From assembly GCA_019261985.1 (NCBI GenBank), contig JAFAQY010000013.1:1-64000 (forward strand): 64,000 bases of DNA, given 5' to 3'. How positions within the stretch are numbered: the first letter of the stretch is position 1; each line of letters begins with the position of its first letter. Source of the DNA: Bryobacterales bacterium. GTDB taxonomy: Bacteria; Acidobacteriota; Terriglobia; Bryobacterales; Bryobacteraceae. A program made the position numbers and the translations under genes. Under the pieces are notes generated by a model, which saw only the letters and a program-made list of their open reading frames with translations, was not told the origin of the DNA and ran no database searches. Positions 27,451 through 36,307 of this stretch are shown piece after piece.

Positions 27451-28521
27451 ATGAAACCGAGGCTGCTATCACCGTGGGTACCGGCTGCAATGTGCGTTGT
27501 TTCCGTAGGCGCATGGGGACAGGAACGGGGCTATCCCATCACAGTAGTTCCGCCGGGAAAGGGGCCGTACCAGTTTGCGCCTGGGTACCAGACTCCATGG
27601 GACAAGATCGAGATGCTGGTGACGGAAAAGCTGTCCCCCAATCTGTATTCTCTGCACGGTTCGGCGGGTCTCGATCCGACACATCCCGACGCCGCTGGCG
27701 GTAGGGTCGCAGTACTCTTCGGCGCCGATGGCGTGCTGATGGTTGATACGCAGGACCCACAACTCGCATCCAAGACGCTGGATAGAATCCGAACATTCAC
27801 TACCGCTCCGATTAAAGTTGTGGTCAACTCGCATATTCACCCCGACCATACCGGCGGAAACGCCTTCTTTGCTAAACAAGGGGCACTTATCTTCGCGCAG
27901 GAGAACCTGCGGGACGAGATGCTCAATCTGCCGGGAAACGCCGGTCGCGCGCCGGATCCCGCCGGGGTACCAACAATGACGTATCGGTATGGCTCGCCTG
28001 GCAGCCCCGCAGTCACCATACATATGGATGGAGAAACGGTGGACTTCATCCCGATGATGCCGTCCCATACTGCGGGTGACACAATCGTACGCTTCAACAC
28101 AGCCAATGTGATCTATATCGAAGACTTTTATCGGAATTTCGGCTATCCGTTCGCGGACCAAGCCAACGGTGGCTCGATCAGGGGCATGATCGAGGCCATC
28201 GATCTCATTGAAAAGATCGCCGGCCCGGATACCACGCTTGTTCCAGGTCATGGCACGCTGGTAACGAAGAAGGACCTGTTGGGCTACCGCGCGATGCTCG
28301 TCGATATTCTCGCAAAGGTTCAGAAGCTTGGCGATCAAGGCAAGTCGCTTGATGAAATTTTAGCGGCGAATCTGACCGGACCATATGACTCGACGACGTT
28401 GGGAGACACAAAGCAGAGTAAGGACCGATTCATTACGGAAGTTTACGACGAGCTGAAAGACTTTCCATCGGTAGTGAACGGCGTAAGAAAGATGCCGCGG
28501 CGCGCAGGCGGCAAGCAATAG
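27451..28521 (+). CDS. Secreted metallo-beta-lactamase-fold hydrolase
   Basis: The 356-aa product has a signal peptide (MKPRLLSPWVPAAMCVVSVG, then AWGQ) and a metallo-beta-lactamase fold. The zinc motif is NSHIHPDHTGG (HxHxDH), followed by the later ligands in PMMPSHTAGDT (His), IYIEDFYRN (the Asp position reads E-D) and VPGHGTLVT (His). AGGRVAVLFGADGVLMVDTQ is the usual first strand pair. The family includes lactonases, B3-like lactamases and alkylsulfatases, so the substrate is open. The ribosome site AAAGGATAAGG precedes ATG 27451. It follows the di-haem gene in the same direction; both products are exported. Confidence 0.9.
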   Translation: MKPRLLSPWVPAAMCVVSVGAWGQERGYPITVVPPGKGPYQFAPGYQTPWDKIEMLVTEKLSPNLYSLHGSAGLDPTHPDAAGGRVAVLFGADGVLMVDTQDPQLASKTLDRIRTFTTAPIKVVVNSHIHPDHTGGNAFFAKQGALIFAQENLRDEMLNLPGNAGRAPDPAGVPTMTYRYGSPGSPAVTIHMDGETVDFIPMMPSHTAGDTIVRFNTANVIYIEDFYRNFGYPFADQANGGSIRGMIEAIDLIEKIAGPDTTLVPGHGTLVTKKDLLGYRAMLVDILAKVQKLGDQGKSLDEILAANLTGPYDSTTLGDTKQSKDRFITEVYDELKDFPSVVNGVRKMPRRAGGKQ

Positions 28522-28835
28522 GGCTGCTGGATGGTCACAAGCTTTCGACGGTCATCCCGTAGCGCCTTGTCTTACACCCATCAGGTTGGAATCCCGGGCG
28601 TGTTGAAGTTGAGCCTGTAGTTCTCGGAAGCTCGCTACGACCGCTCGGCCACAGGACTGCCGGGTGTTCCGATGTAACACATCCCGCTTGCGAGGTCCTG
28701 TAGAGAGCCGCCCAGCCCCAACATCGGCGCAGGAAGGCTGTTGTCAGTCTACGTCTCCGCGACCGCCCGCGGCCGTGGAAAGAGACGCCGCTCGCCCGAG
28801 CAAAGGGATCGGCTATGACTCCACTCGGCACGGAT
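28522..28835. other. Intergenic region, nothing firm
   Basis: About 310 bases between the hydrolase gene and the integrase-core remnant. A minus-strand stretch (NYRLNFNTPGIPT near 28590) faintly resembles the end of an outer-membrane barrel, but this is too short to call. Confidence 0.3.
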
Positions 28836-29045
28836 TCAGCCAGCGCGCCGCTCGTACCGATGACGGAGCCCGCCCACCTCGGGGATTGCAATAATCCGCC
28901 CAGTGTCGGATGGTTGGATCGGCCGTGACTCCTTCTGCAAGCTCAGGTGCGTGCGACTCCGATGATAATCGTCCACGAAGTTTCGGAGGTGGCGAGACAA
29001 GCTGGCTTCACTGAAAACGATCACATGATCCAGACATTCGCGGCG
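28836..29045 (-). pseudogene. Integrase-core transposase C-terminal remnant
   Basis: The frame encodes RRECLDHVIVFSEASLSRHL, then NFVDDYHRSRTHLSLQKESR and IIAIPEVGGLRHRYERRA with a stop at 28836. This is the last part of the rve integrase core shared by IS3/IS481-like transposases, with the catalytic Glu region in RRECLDHV. The rest of the transposase is absent. It marks another decayed insertion just before tRNA-Leu. Confidence 0.8.
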
Positions 29046-29255
29046 AAGAGTGCGATCGCACGAATGAGCTCCTTCGCTCAGGCAGTTGACGCAATGCGAC
29101 ATTGGCACAAACCCGGCACAAATACTAGTTCGATGTTGCGAGTGCCAAGTTCGAAGTTCTTGAAAAGAAAAGAGCGCGCTTTCGAACGCAGACGCGTTTG
29201 TCACACGGAATCTAGTGCGTTCCTACTGCTGGCGTGAACGCTAAGCAGTTGATTC

Positions 29256-29342
29256 TGGTGCGGATGAGAGGACTTGAACCTCCACTCCCTTGCGAGAACT
29301 AGAACCTGAATCTAGCGCGTCTGCCAGTTCCGCCACATCCGC
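29256..29342 (-). tRNA. tRNA-Leu (anticodon CAG)
   Basis: The minus strand folds as a class II tRNA. The 7-bp acceptor is GCGGATG with CATCCGC, the D-arm region is GGCGGAACTGGCAGACGC, and the anticodon stem-loop is CTAGATTCAGGTTCTAG with CAG. A long variable arm follows (TTCTCGCAAGGGAG), then the T arm GGAGGTTCAAGTCC. The discriminator A is followed by an encoded CCA at 29258-29256. It decodes CUG. It stands alone and faces the same way as the Oar-like gene upstream of it. Confidence 0.97.
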
Positions 29343-29372
29343 ACGATGAGGGGGGCAATTCCATTGTCGGGG

Positions 29373-29407
29373 AGCGCGGCCTTCGATGTCAACGAAGGTC
29401 CGCGCAG
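29373..29407 (-). terminator. Strong hairpin after the Oar-like receptor gene
   Basis: Two bases after the receptor stop codon the minus strand forms GCGCGGACCTTCG / CGAAGGCCGCGC around a TTGACAT loop, with one bulged A. There is no T tract, so it could be a Rho-type end or an mRNA-stabilising hairpin. Confidence 0.5.
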
Positions 29408-29408
29408 G

Positions 29409-32400
29409 CTAGAACGTAAATCGCAGGTTAAAATTAACGCGCCGGTTGGCGAGAGCGTTGAGGCCATTGGCCTGAGAAAGCGACTGGCCCAGAAACGGAG
29501 AGCTTAAGTTCGCCACCGGAGCCGGATAGTTTACGGTGTTGAATACGTTCTCGAGCTGAACGTTGAGGTTCAGCGTGTAGCGCTGGCCGGAAGTCTGGTT
29601 TCCGCCGCCGCCGCGTCCACCGCCGCCGCGTCCACCACCGCCTCCGAAGCCACCACCGCCGCGTCCACCGCCGCCTCCGGGTCCGCGACCGCCGCCGTTG
29701 AAGCCACCCTGATCGCCGCCTTGGAAGTTGCCCTGGTTTCTGGCGTTCGCTCGCGACACGCGCTCGCCGAAACCCCACGTGCGGCCAATGCGCAGATTGA
29801 ACCGGAAGTTGCTATACGCAGATGCGTAATTGCGGGGGATAATTACCGAACCGTACTGCGGATTCAAAAACGGATTGCTGTTGAACACACCCCACGGTGT
29901 CGCGATGACGCCGATTGCGGGATTCGCGGCGACTGTAGCGAACGCCGGCCGGGAATTCAGTAGTCCTGTGCCAAACAGGTCCTGTCCCGTGGTGATATTC
30001 AAAGCCGGCGCGGTGCTGTAGTTGAGGTTGGGGGAAAGCGTGATCCTCCACGGCGCGGTAATGCTGCCACCCAACTGAATCGTTCCGCGCCGGTCGAACG
30101 CCGTGCGGCCCCAATCCTGCGCAAAATTGTAGGGGTTCATGGGGAAGTTTCCGCCGCCATTGCCGCCGTCGGCATCGCCATGCGCCTGGCCGTAGACATA
30201 GTAGCCGAAAAGATTGATGCGGTTACTAATCTGCGTTCTTACGTTGGTCTGGATCTGCAACTGTTTGAACAAGCCGCTGGACTCGTACATGTTGACGATG
30301 CCGGAGCCATACAGCGCGTAATACGGGAACACCGCCGCGGAGGGGTTCTTCGGATTATAAGTACCCGGCAGCGGCGCGTTCAAGTCGACGTTGCGCAGCA
30401 CATGCACGCCACGCGTGTCGATCACGTTCACGGAAAGCGTGGTGTTCTTCGCAAGTTGCCGGTCTACCCCAATCGCGGCCTGAAGGTACTGAGGCGCGTG
30501 GAGGCCCTTGTAAAGAATCTGCAAATTTTGAGACTGCTGGAATTGAGCAAGCTGGGTAGTCGTGGGAGCCAAGGGATACGAATCGAGCGCAGCATTTGCC
30601 GTCGGATATTGCAGCAGATATGTTTGCTGGACAATTCCGTTCTGCCGGGCCGCAGCCAGCGGAAGACCGATGCCTACGCGGTCGTAAAAAACCCCGTAGC
30701 CGGCTCGAAGCACGGTCTTTGGATTTCGCGCTCTTCCCTGGCCTCCGCCAATGCCCCAGGCCAAGCCCACACGCGGCGCCAACGCGCCTTTATCGCCGAT
30801 ATTGTCCTGGGCTTCATAGCGCAAGCCCAGGCTCAAAGTCATGCTGGGGATTATCCGCCAGTCATCCTGAACGAAAGGCGCGATGTCCCACTGGCCGATG
30901 TTCGTCAACGGTTGCCCGCCCGCGACGGAGTAGAAGGTGGGACCGCCGCCCAATGCTCGAATCTGCGGCATGGTCAAGCCCTGTTGAAGGCCCAACACGG
31001 TGACCGAGTATGACTGGATACTCGACAACAGAGCGCCGGGATTCGCCTGGCAGTATGGATTCGAAGACGCATTCTGCAAGGCCAAGCAGTTGACGCCAGC
31101 GAAAGTGAATGTGCCGTTGTAATTGCCCGGCGAATAGCTGGAGTCCAATATCCCGCGGACGCGCGCGCCGAATTTAATGAAATGTTTATTGCGGGTCAGC
31201 GAAGTTATGTTCGTATATTCGTAATTGCTGCGGTTTGTATACGTCAGGGCGGCACCCGCGCCGCCAATGTTAAACGCGCCGTTGACGTTCACCTGCACGG
31301 GGTTTGTTGAGGTGACGTCCGGAAATGCGTTGTTCCAGAGATTGTTGTTGTTCGACCTTTGAAACTGGAAACGCGACTCATTCACCGCGCGAGCCCCGAT
31401 GACTTGCGTCTCAGTCAGTTGAACCGTGTTGGACGAACCGCTCCCGATGATCTCCTGGTTGACCAAAACACCGCTTGCCGGTGAATAAAACGGAGGGAGA
31501 TTAAAGCCCCCGATTCCCTGGTTCGGGCTATTCGTGTGGTTGTAGGAATACCGGCCGGACAAAGTAATGTTCTGGGTCAATTGGTAATCGATGCGCGGGC
31601 TGATCTGCCAGCGCGTCGAGTAGTTCGGATACCACTCATTCAGGGAAACGCCGGTAAAGGACGGCACTTGTGAAAGCGAAGCCGGAAGTTGGGCCGGATC
31701 CTTAGCCTGAATCAGCGATACCAAGTCCTGCTTGCGATATTGGAAATCGATGTTGAACGACGCCTTGCGGCCGAGCGGCCCTCTTAAAGTGGCTTGCCCC
31801 TGCTTCTGCGAGTAGCCCGGCCTGAAGGTATTTGAAAAAGGATTCCGCGCGTTGAAAATCGAATCCATGTCCTCAATGAGGACGCTGCCTCCGAATTTAT
31901 CGGTGCCCGGCTTGGTGAAGATCTCGATTCGCCCAAACCCCATGGTGTCGAATTCGGCGGAAAACGGATTCGAATTGATGCGGATTTCGCGGATATTCTC
32001 TTTGGGCGGAAGCTGGCCATTACTGAAGCCATCGATGTAAATCTGCCCGCCGTTGGGACCTACCGAGGGGCCCGCGAGGGCCAGCAGATCCGCCTGTAAG
32101 TCGTCGGGATCGTCAGAGAGGAAATCCAGATCCTCTCCCTTCAAAATGATCGCTCCCGCGTTCTTTTCGGGATCGATCTGAATTCCCTGTGTATCTTGAA
32201 CGGTGACTTCCTGTTTTTCCACCGCGACGGCCATCGGGATATCGAGCGTGGCTCCGCGGCCGACGTTCAGTTCGAGGTCGGTTTTTTCAAACAGCGTGAA
32301 GCCGGGGGCCGCGACGCGGATGGTATATTGGCCGCCCGGCAAGCCGACAATGGTGTAAGCGCCGGTTTGATCCGTGCTCGCGACCTTGACCGTGTTCGCC

Positions 32401-32552
32401 GGACCAGTGAGAGTGACGGTGGCGCCCGGAATTCCGGCTCCGGAGGGGTCCGTCACCTGTCCGCGAAGGCTGCCGGTGGATTGCGCGACGACGCTCGCGG
32501 CCGCCAGCACCATGCAGAGACCCCAGAAGATATAGTTGTTGATGCGATTCAT
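29409..32552 (-). CDS. Oar-like TonB-dependent receptor with a Gly/Arg-rich segment
   Basis: The 1,047-aa outer-membrane protein has a signal peptide ending at VVAQ, then a carboxypeptidase regulatory-like domain (SLRGQVTDPSGAGIPGATVT, QTGAYTIVGLPGGQYTIRVA). A plug-like region follows (PPKENIREIRINSNPFSAEF, GRIEIFTKPGTDKFGGSVL), then a long beta-barrel ending in RRVNFNLRFTF with a terminal Phe. About residues 935-984, near the last strands, form a Gly/Arg-rich tract (GGGRGGGGFGGGGGRGGGG). Oar-like proteins act in uptake or export of large substrates; the ligand is unknown. The DUF5666-like gene lies 29 bp upstream in the same direction and has a similar tract, so the two probably form an operon and interact. 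Confidence 0.9.
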   Translation of the reverse strand: MNRINNYIFWGLCMVLAAASVVAQSTGSLRGQVTDPSGAGIPGATVTLTGPANTVKVASTDQTGAYTIVGLPGGQYTIRVAAPGFTLFEKTDLELNVGRGATLDIPMAVAVEKQEVTVQDTQGIQIDPEKNAGAIILKGEDLDFLSDDPDDLQADLLALAGPSVGPNGGQIYIDGFSNGQLPPKENIREIRINSNPFSAEFDTMGFGRIEIFTKPGTDKFGGSVLIEDMDSIFNARNPFSNTFRPGYSQKQGQATLRGPLGRKASFNIDFQYRKQDLVSLIQAKDPAQLPASLSQVPSFTGVSLNEWYPNYSTRWQISPRIDYQLTQNITLSGRYSYNHTNSPNQGIGGFNLPPFYSPASGVLVNQEIIGSGSSNTVQLTETQVIGARAVNESRFQFQRSNNNNLWNNAFPDVTSTNPVQVNVNGAFNIGGAGAALTYTNRSNYEYTNITSLTRNKHFIKFGARVRGILDSSYSPGNYNGTFTFAGVNCLALQNASSNPYCQANPGALLSSIQSYSVTVLGLQQGLTMPQIRALGGGPTFYSVAGGQPLTNIGQWDIAPFVQDDWRIIPSMTLSLGLRYEAQDNIGDKGALAPRVGLAWGIGGGQGRARNPKTVLRAGYGVFYDRVGIGLPLAAARQNGIVQQTYLLQYPTANAALDSYPLAPTTTQLAQFQQSQNLQILYKGLHAPQYLQAAIGVDRQLAKNTTLSVNVIDTRGVHVLRNVDLNAPLPGTYNPKNPSAAVFPYYALYGSGIVNMYESSGLFKQLQIQTNVRTQISNRINLFGYYVYGQAHGDADGGNGGGNFPMNPYNFAQDWGRTAFDRRGTIQLGGSITAPWRITLSPNLNYSTAPALNITTGQDLFGTGLLNSRPAFATVAANPAIGVIATPWGVFNSNPFLNPQYGSVIIPRNYASAYSNFRFNLRIGRTWGFGERVSRANARNQGNFQGGDQGGFNGGGRGPGGGGGRGGGGFGGGGGRGGGGRGGGGNQTSGQRYTLNLNVQLENVFNTVNYPAPVANLSSPFLGQSLSQANGLNALANRRVNFNLRFTF

Positions 32553-32581
32553 TTATATTCCTGTTTGATTTTTGAAACGCT

Positions 32582-33781
32582 TTATTGTCCGCCGCCACCG
32601 CCTAAGGCTCCGCCGAAATCCCACGATCCGAGTGACATTTCCTGGGTGCCGGGCTTGGTAAGAATCGGCTCTACACCGGCGAGCAGTTTTATTGCGGTAA
32701 ACTTTCCCGCTGTTGCGCCGACGGTGCTGGAGACTACGATGGCATCGCCGGCCTTCAAATCCGCGATGGTCACGTTGGGGCTGTTATCCAGCATGGTTTG
32801 AAGATCGGCGGCCGCTCCGCCGCGGAATCCGCCGCCGCCCGCTCCGGGACCGCGACCGCGGCCATCCCCGCCCGCGCGGCCAAAATCGCCTTGACGGCCT
32901 CCGCCTCCACGGGCATCGGCGCCGGGGCCGCGGGCATCGCCACCTTGGCCGCGGGCGCTGGCTTCCCCGTGCAGGCGAGCGGCAATCTGCTGCGCGAGCT
33001 GCGGCTGAATCTTCTTGACGCTCGAGTCCGCGACCAGCTTAATGGTCACCGGTTTCTTGGTCTCCAGATCGCGAACCTGCAGCTCATTCGCGGCCGCGTT
33101 AATCGAGAGGATCACGCCGGCCATGTTTTTGAAATTGCCGGACACTATTTCTACGGCCGACATCTCCGATCCATCGGCGTTCTTGTCGCCGCGCGCGCGA
33201 ACCTGGTCGCCCGGCCTGATCTCGGCAAGCGTGGACGGTTTCGCGTCCTGAAAACTTACCGAATCGGGCGCGTAGCGGCGGATGATCGCGTTCGGGGCCG
33301 TTTTCAGCACCAGCGTCTTTGCGCCGGCGAGCGTCCGAGTGCTAATGGTGACTGAATCGCCCGAGACCGCCGTCACCAGGCCGGTTACGCCGCGCTTGTC
33401 CCAATCGGCGCGCTCGGCGTCGTTCTTCTTCGCTATATCGCCCTGCGCCATTACCACGATCAGCGTGGCTTCTACGGACTGGTTGTCGACTTTTCCGCGC
33501 GCCAGGACGCGATCGCCGGCCTTGATTTCGTTGAACTCTACCGGCTCGGCCTTCGTGAGGTCGGTGGCGCCCGGAGCGACGCGGCGGAAGCTGACCTTTG
33601 GTTGTAAAGTCACCGTCATTTCCTGGCCCGCATCGGTTTTCAGCGTCAGAGTGCGGGCGGACGTATCGATTCCAGTAACCGTTCCGCTGGCGGTCTGCGC
33701 GGCCGTCTGGGCACAGGCCCAAACAGCGGCTACCGCGAGCAATACAACACTTCCGGCTAAGTTCTTTTCACCGCACGACAT
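32582..33781 (-). CDS. Secreted DUF5666-like repeat protein with a Gly/Arg-rich segment
   Basis: The 399-aa product starts at ATG 33781 with a signal peptide (SVVLLAVAAVWACAQ). Three related beta-rich repeats follow, each like SGTVTGIDTSARTLTLKTDA with a later GDRVLARGKVD segment; this resembles the small beta-barrel of DUF5666. Repeat 2 starts GVTGLVTAVSGDSVTISTRT and repeat 3 GVILSINAAANELQVRDLET. A Gly/Arg-rich stretch (GRAGGDGRGRGPGAGGGG) precedes a short C-terminal domain (NVTIADLKAGDAIVVSSTVG). It is periplasmic or surface-exposed with unknown role. It is the first gene of the pair with the receptor, whose Gly/Arg segment is compositionally alike. In-frame sequence to 33895 lacks a signal and was left out. 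Confidence 0.83.
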   Translation of the reverse strand: MSCGEKNLAGSVVLLAVAAVWACAQTAAQTASGTVTGIDTSARTLTLKTDAGQEMTVTLQPKVSFRRVAPGATDLTKAEPVEFNEIKAGDRVLARGKVDNQSVEATLIVVMAQGDIAKKNDAERADWDKRGVTGLVTAVSGDSVTISTRTLAGAKTLVLKTAPNAIIRRYAPDSVSFQDAKPSTLAEIRPGDQVRARGDKNADGSEMSAVEIVSGNFKNMAGVILSINAAANELQVRDLETKKPVTIKLVADSSVKKIQPQLAQQIAARLHGEASARGQGGDARGPGADARGGGGRQGDFGRAGGDGRGRGPGAGGGGFRGGAAADLQTMLDNSPNVTIADLKAGDAIVVSSTVGATAGKFTAIKLLAGVEPILTKPGTQEMSLGSWDFGGALGGGGGQ

Positions 33782-34032
33782 AAATCCCAACCTCACTCCC
33801 GCGATTCGTAAGAACGCAGGTCTCTTGGGGCATCTGTTAAGACTCGCTCGAAACCGCCATAGGTTACATCCGAAGCTCGCGTTTTTCGGTATCAAACAAG
33901 TCTATTTAGTTGAATTTACAGCATACATCTGCCGTTCGCCATAGCGGACACGATAGCAGCCAATCGCTTCCTCGCGGCTCTTGCGACGCGCTTTATTCCA
34001 GGCAGCGGGCTAGACGAGGGCGTCCTCACCAG

Positions 34033-34074
34033 GCGGGACGAGGCGTCCCGCGCAGACCAGGGGGTCTGCCCCAC
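34033..34074 (+). repeat. Two-hairpin intergenic repeat, copy 1
   Basis: GCGGGACGAGGCGTCCCGC is followed directly by the hairpin GCAGACCAGGGGGTCTGC and CCCAC. It has the same architecture as the copies at 37338, 39667, 51289, 57705 and 60528-60639, but the stem cores differ while pairing is kept. Confidence 0.6.
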
Positions 34075-34124
34075 AAAAGAATTATCGGTGCGATCAATGG
34101 AGCGCCTGTGTTTCCCAGACTAGT

Positions 34125-34421
34125 TTAAGCCCGCTGGGTATTAGCCGCGGTCCCCCGGGGCCGCATACCATTCGCGCCCTCCGGTATATACACGATTTCC
34201 AGCCGCAGCGTATCGGGCTGCAACAGATTCTTTTGACTTGGATAGAACCGGTCGGTTGTTTCCAGGCAGGTGTAGTTCGGCATGCGCGAAAGCTCCTCGC
34301 GCATGTGCGCCTTGATTCGCTCAATCGACAGTACATTCGGAGCGGTGCGTTGCGCGTTAATAGCGGGCGCAACCGCCAGTATCGCGACACATACTCCCGA
34401 GCAGCGCATAGATTCAATCAA
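34125..34421 (-). CDS. Truncated secreted protein of unknown function
   Basis: The 98-aa frame (ATG 34421 or 34409) has a signal peptide (VAILAVAPAINA) and then SIERIKAHMREELSRMPNYT, CLETTDRFY and DTLRLEIVY. The NYTCLETxxR motif followed by LRLEIVY is the N-terminal block of a larger secreted family seen repeatedly in Acidobacteriota. Here the protein ends abruptly with a non-conserved tail, so it is probably a truncated gene. The two-hairpin repeat lies just beyond its end. No function can be assigned. Confidence 0.5.
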   Translation of the reverse strand: MIESMRCSGVCVAILAVAPAINAQRTAPNVLSIERIKAHMREELSRMPNYTCLETTDRFYPSQKNLLQPDTLRLEIVYIPEGANGMRPRGTAANTQRA

Positions 34422-34429
34422 ATATTAAG

Positions 34430-35152
34430 TTAAGTGATTGGTGAGTTGGGTGCGGTCTCTTCTTCCTCTTGTTCCTCCACGGGCAGGGAGCCGTAGATTT
34501 CGAACTTGACAGCTTGTTTGGCGATCTCCCGGCGGTCCATCCAGATGTTCAATTCGCGACTCGAAAATTCGAACCCATGCTGTTCGGGCCGCCATGGCTG
34601 GTTCAGCGCTTCTTTGAGGTTGCGGATTTGGGCGGCGGATTCCAGCGCCTGCTCGCGGGCTGCGGCGCGCTCCTTTTGAAGCTGCCTCAGCTCCGTTTTC
34701 GCTTTCTCGAGGGTACGGTTTAGGCGCTGCTCGTAGAGGCTGAGCTTGGCGAGCAGGTCGCCGCGACTGTCAAGGGATTTGGCTTGGGCCAGGGCGGCGT
34801 GGATAGCGGGATCCTCCGAGGCCAACTCGCTCGAGAACTCGTGGAAGCCGAGGGAGAAGAGATTGTTTTCCATGGCGCGTATGCGGTCGAGCCGCCAAGA
34901 TGTGTCGGCGATGGTTTGGACGGCTTTGGTTTCGAGCAGACCTTTCGGATTTAGCTCGGCGTGGAATTGGGCGCAGTGCTTTTGATACGCCGCGAGGTCG
35001 TCTTCGGGCAGGACAACTGTTTGGCCGGTGAGTCCGTGGCGAAGAGCGTTGAGGCAGGCTCGGCGTTTGCCTTCGGGGGTAACGGGGCCGGTGGAGCGGG
35101 CGGCGTTCTGGCGGTTGACAGCGGCGCGGCCGGTGGATGGCGATGGATTCAT
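34430..35152 (-). CDS. Conserved acidobacterial protein of unknown function
   Basis: The 240-aa protein begins with NRQNAARSTGPVTPEGKRRA, then CLNALRHGLTGQTVVLPEDD, a block found in many copies across Solibacter-like genomes. A central charged coiled-coil region (LSLYEQRLNRTLEKAKTELR, QLQKERAAAREQAL) leads to an acidic tail (VEEQEEEET). It has no signal peptide or membrane segment, so it is cytoplasmic. The multi-copy habit and the STGP-TPEGK motif suggest a mobile or repeat-associated family, which is inference. No function is known to me. It ends 8 bp from the start of the truncated gene downstream. Confidence 0.75.
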   Translation of the reverse strand: MNPSPSTGRAAVNRQNAARSTGPVTPEGKRRACLNALRHGLTGQTVVLPEDDLAAYQKHCAQFHAELNPKGLLETKAVQTIADTSWRLDRIRAMENNLFSLGFHEFSSELASEDPAIHAALAQAKSLDSRGDLLAKLSLYEQRLNRTLEKAKTELRQLQKERAAAREQALESAAQIRNLKEALNQPWRPEQHGFEFSSRELNIWMDRREIAKQAVKFEIYGSLPVEEQEEEETAPNSPIT

Positions 35153-35796
35153 GAGAGCACCTTTTAAGTAGCTGCCCGCAAAAACGGGGCGCGCGGGCGG
35201 TTGCTAAGCTCCAGCGCAAAACGCGCCCGGCTGCGGCGAGTTACTTCAATCTTTCTGGCTGCGTCCGCCGCACCGGGCGCTTTGCGCTGAAATGAGCGGC
35301 GCCCACGCGCCCTTTGCGGGCTCGATTCTTTTTGTGCGCCAGCGACCGTCGCCAAGTGGCGCGCTGGAATGGGATCTGATGAAGGCGCGGGAGTTGGAGG
35401 ATTGCGGGAGTTGGGAATGGCATTGGGTTGGAGTGGGCCTCCCCGAAGAATTTGCGCCGGGGGTCGAGCTATGCGCGTTCGGTAGGTGACGGTTCCGCAC
35501 TACACGGCAGTCTTAATTCGCCGTCGCTTGGATTCGAGGTGGCAAATATTCCGGTAGGTGTTCGCGTCAGCGGTATTCATAGGCATTACGACAAGTGGAT
35601 GTCCTACACTTCTGGGACGTGGTTTGGGACCGGGATTCGGGGACTGTGGGGGCTCGATATTAGGCTTGCGATTTAGTCCCGAAATTTACGCATTCCGAAA
35701 CAGGATCGAATTTTCCCTTCCATAGGCCAGCCGGGGCCATTCCGGGAATTTTGTACGCTAAGCGCTTTCCGGAATTTCAAGTGAATGGCGGCACCT
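35153..35796. other. Long intergenic region, nothing recognised
   Basis: About 640 bases. A 65-codon frame at 35292-35489 has odd composition and no known relative. No RNA gene, IS end or clear promoter was seen. The next feature is a VOC-protein remnant. Confidence 0.35.
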
Positions 35797-35963
35797 TCAA
35801 GAATCCACTTCGCGCCGGAAGTGAATCAGCTCGACGGGACACCACTATCGAGGATCATCGCTACGAAAACAACTTCTGAAGGCGAGTTCGGCTCCGTAAG
35901 AATGTGTTTCCCTTGTATTGCGGCTTCAAAATCGTCAACCTCGAATGCTATGTGGGGGCAGAC
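35797..35963 (-). pseudogene. VOC-family protein, C-terminal remnant
   Basis: The minus strand encodes VCPHIAFEVDDFEAAIQGKH, then ILTEPNSPSEVVFVAMILDS and, after a one-base shift near 35830, VELIHFRREVDS with a stop. PHIAFEVDDLEAA and EPNSPSEG are known landmarks of the second half of a VOC protein. Its first half is missing, and the sequence begins 23 bases from the end of the antitoxin gene. Not functional. Confidence 0.6.
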
Positions 35964-35985
35964 TTGATCAGTGAGTACGCATCAT

Positions 35986-36255
35986 CTAAGAGCGCAACAT
36001 CTGCTCAAAGCGGGCGTCCATTTCTTCTTCTTCGATGAACTCGCCACGGTCGGCTTGCGCGATACCTTCACGCACGGCTGCACGGAAGCGGGCTTCCTCC
36101 TCCAGCAGGCGCAAAGCGGCGTCCTTCACCAAACGCTCGGGGTCCGTCCCTGACTTCGTGGCAATCTGCGCAAGCTGCGCTTCCTGCTCGGCTGTGAAGT
36201 GAACTTCGATGCCCTTCAAGATACTTAAAAACCGGCTGTGAAGCAAGTTTTTCAT
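35986..36255 (-). CDS. Orphan ParD/RHH-like antitoxin
   Basis: The 89-aa protein contains HFTAEQEAQLAQIATKSGTD, then ERLVKDAALRLLEEEARFRA and an acidic tail (EGIAQADRGEFIEEEEMDA). This resembles antitoxins of ParD-like type II systems: an N-terminal DNA-binding ribbon-helix-helix and a C-terminal region that wraps the toxin. The conserved part starts near residue 18, so a start inside (TTG at about 36216) is possible; I kept ATG 36255. A toxin gene would normally follow at once. Here only a short frame and a VOC remnant follow, so the toxin is lost. Confidence 0.65.
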   Translation of the reverse strand: MKNLLHSRFLSILKGIEVHFTAEQEAQLAQIATKSGTDPERLVKDAALRLLEEEARFRAAVREGIAQADRGEFIEEEEMDARFEQMLRS

Positions 36256-36272
36256 TTACTCGTCACCGGACG

Positions 36273-36301
36273 TTGACACAACTACTGCCGACTTGTACCA
36301 T
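36273..36301 (+). promoter_or_regulatory. Sigma-70-type promoter
   Basis: TTGACA (36273-36278) and TACCAT (36296-36301) are separated by exactly 17 bases. The -35 is a perfect consensus and the -10 matches four of six positions. Transcription should start near 36308, 35 bases before a terminator. Confidence 0.6.
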
Positions 36302-36307
36302 ACTGCA

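Noticed and set aside
29580-29740. Regular GC-rich repeats that could suggest a CRISPR-like or satellite array
   Set aside because: They are the codons of the Gly/Arg-rich tract in the receptor, in frame, without spacers.
30180-31013. 277-codon plus-strand frame antisense to the Oar-like receptor
   Set aside because: Receptor coding is supported by signal peptide, domains and barrel end; the antisense frame has no motif.
35292-35489. 65-codon plus-strand frame
   Set aside because: No ribosome site, signal or family; probably chance in GC-rich DNA.
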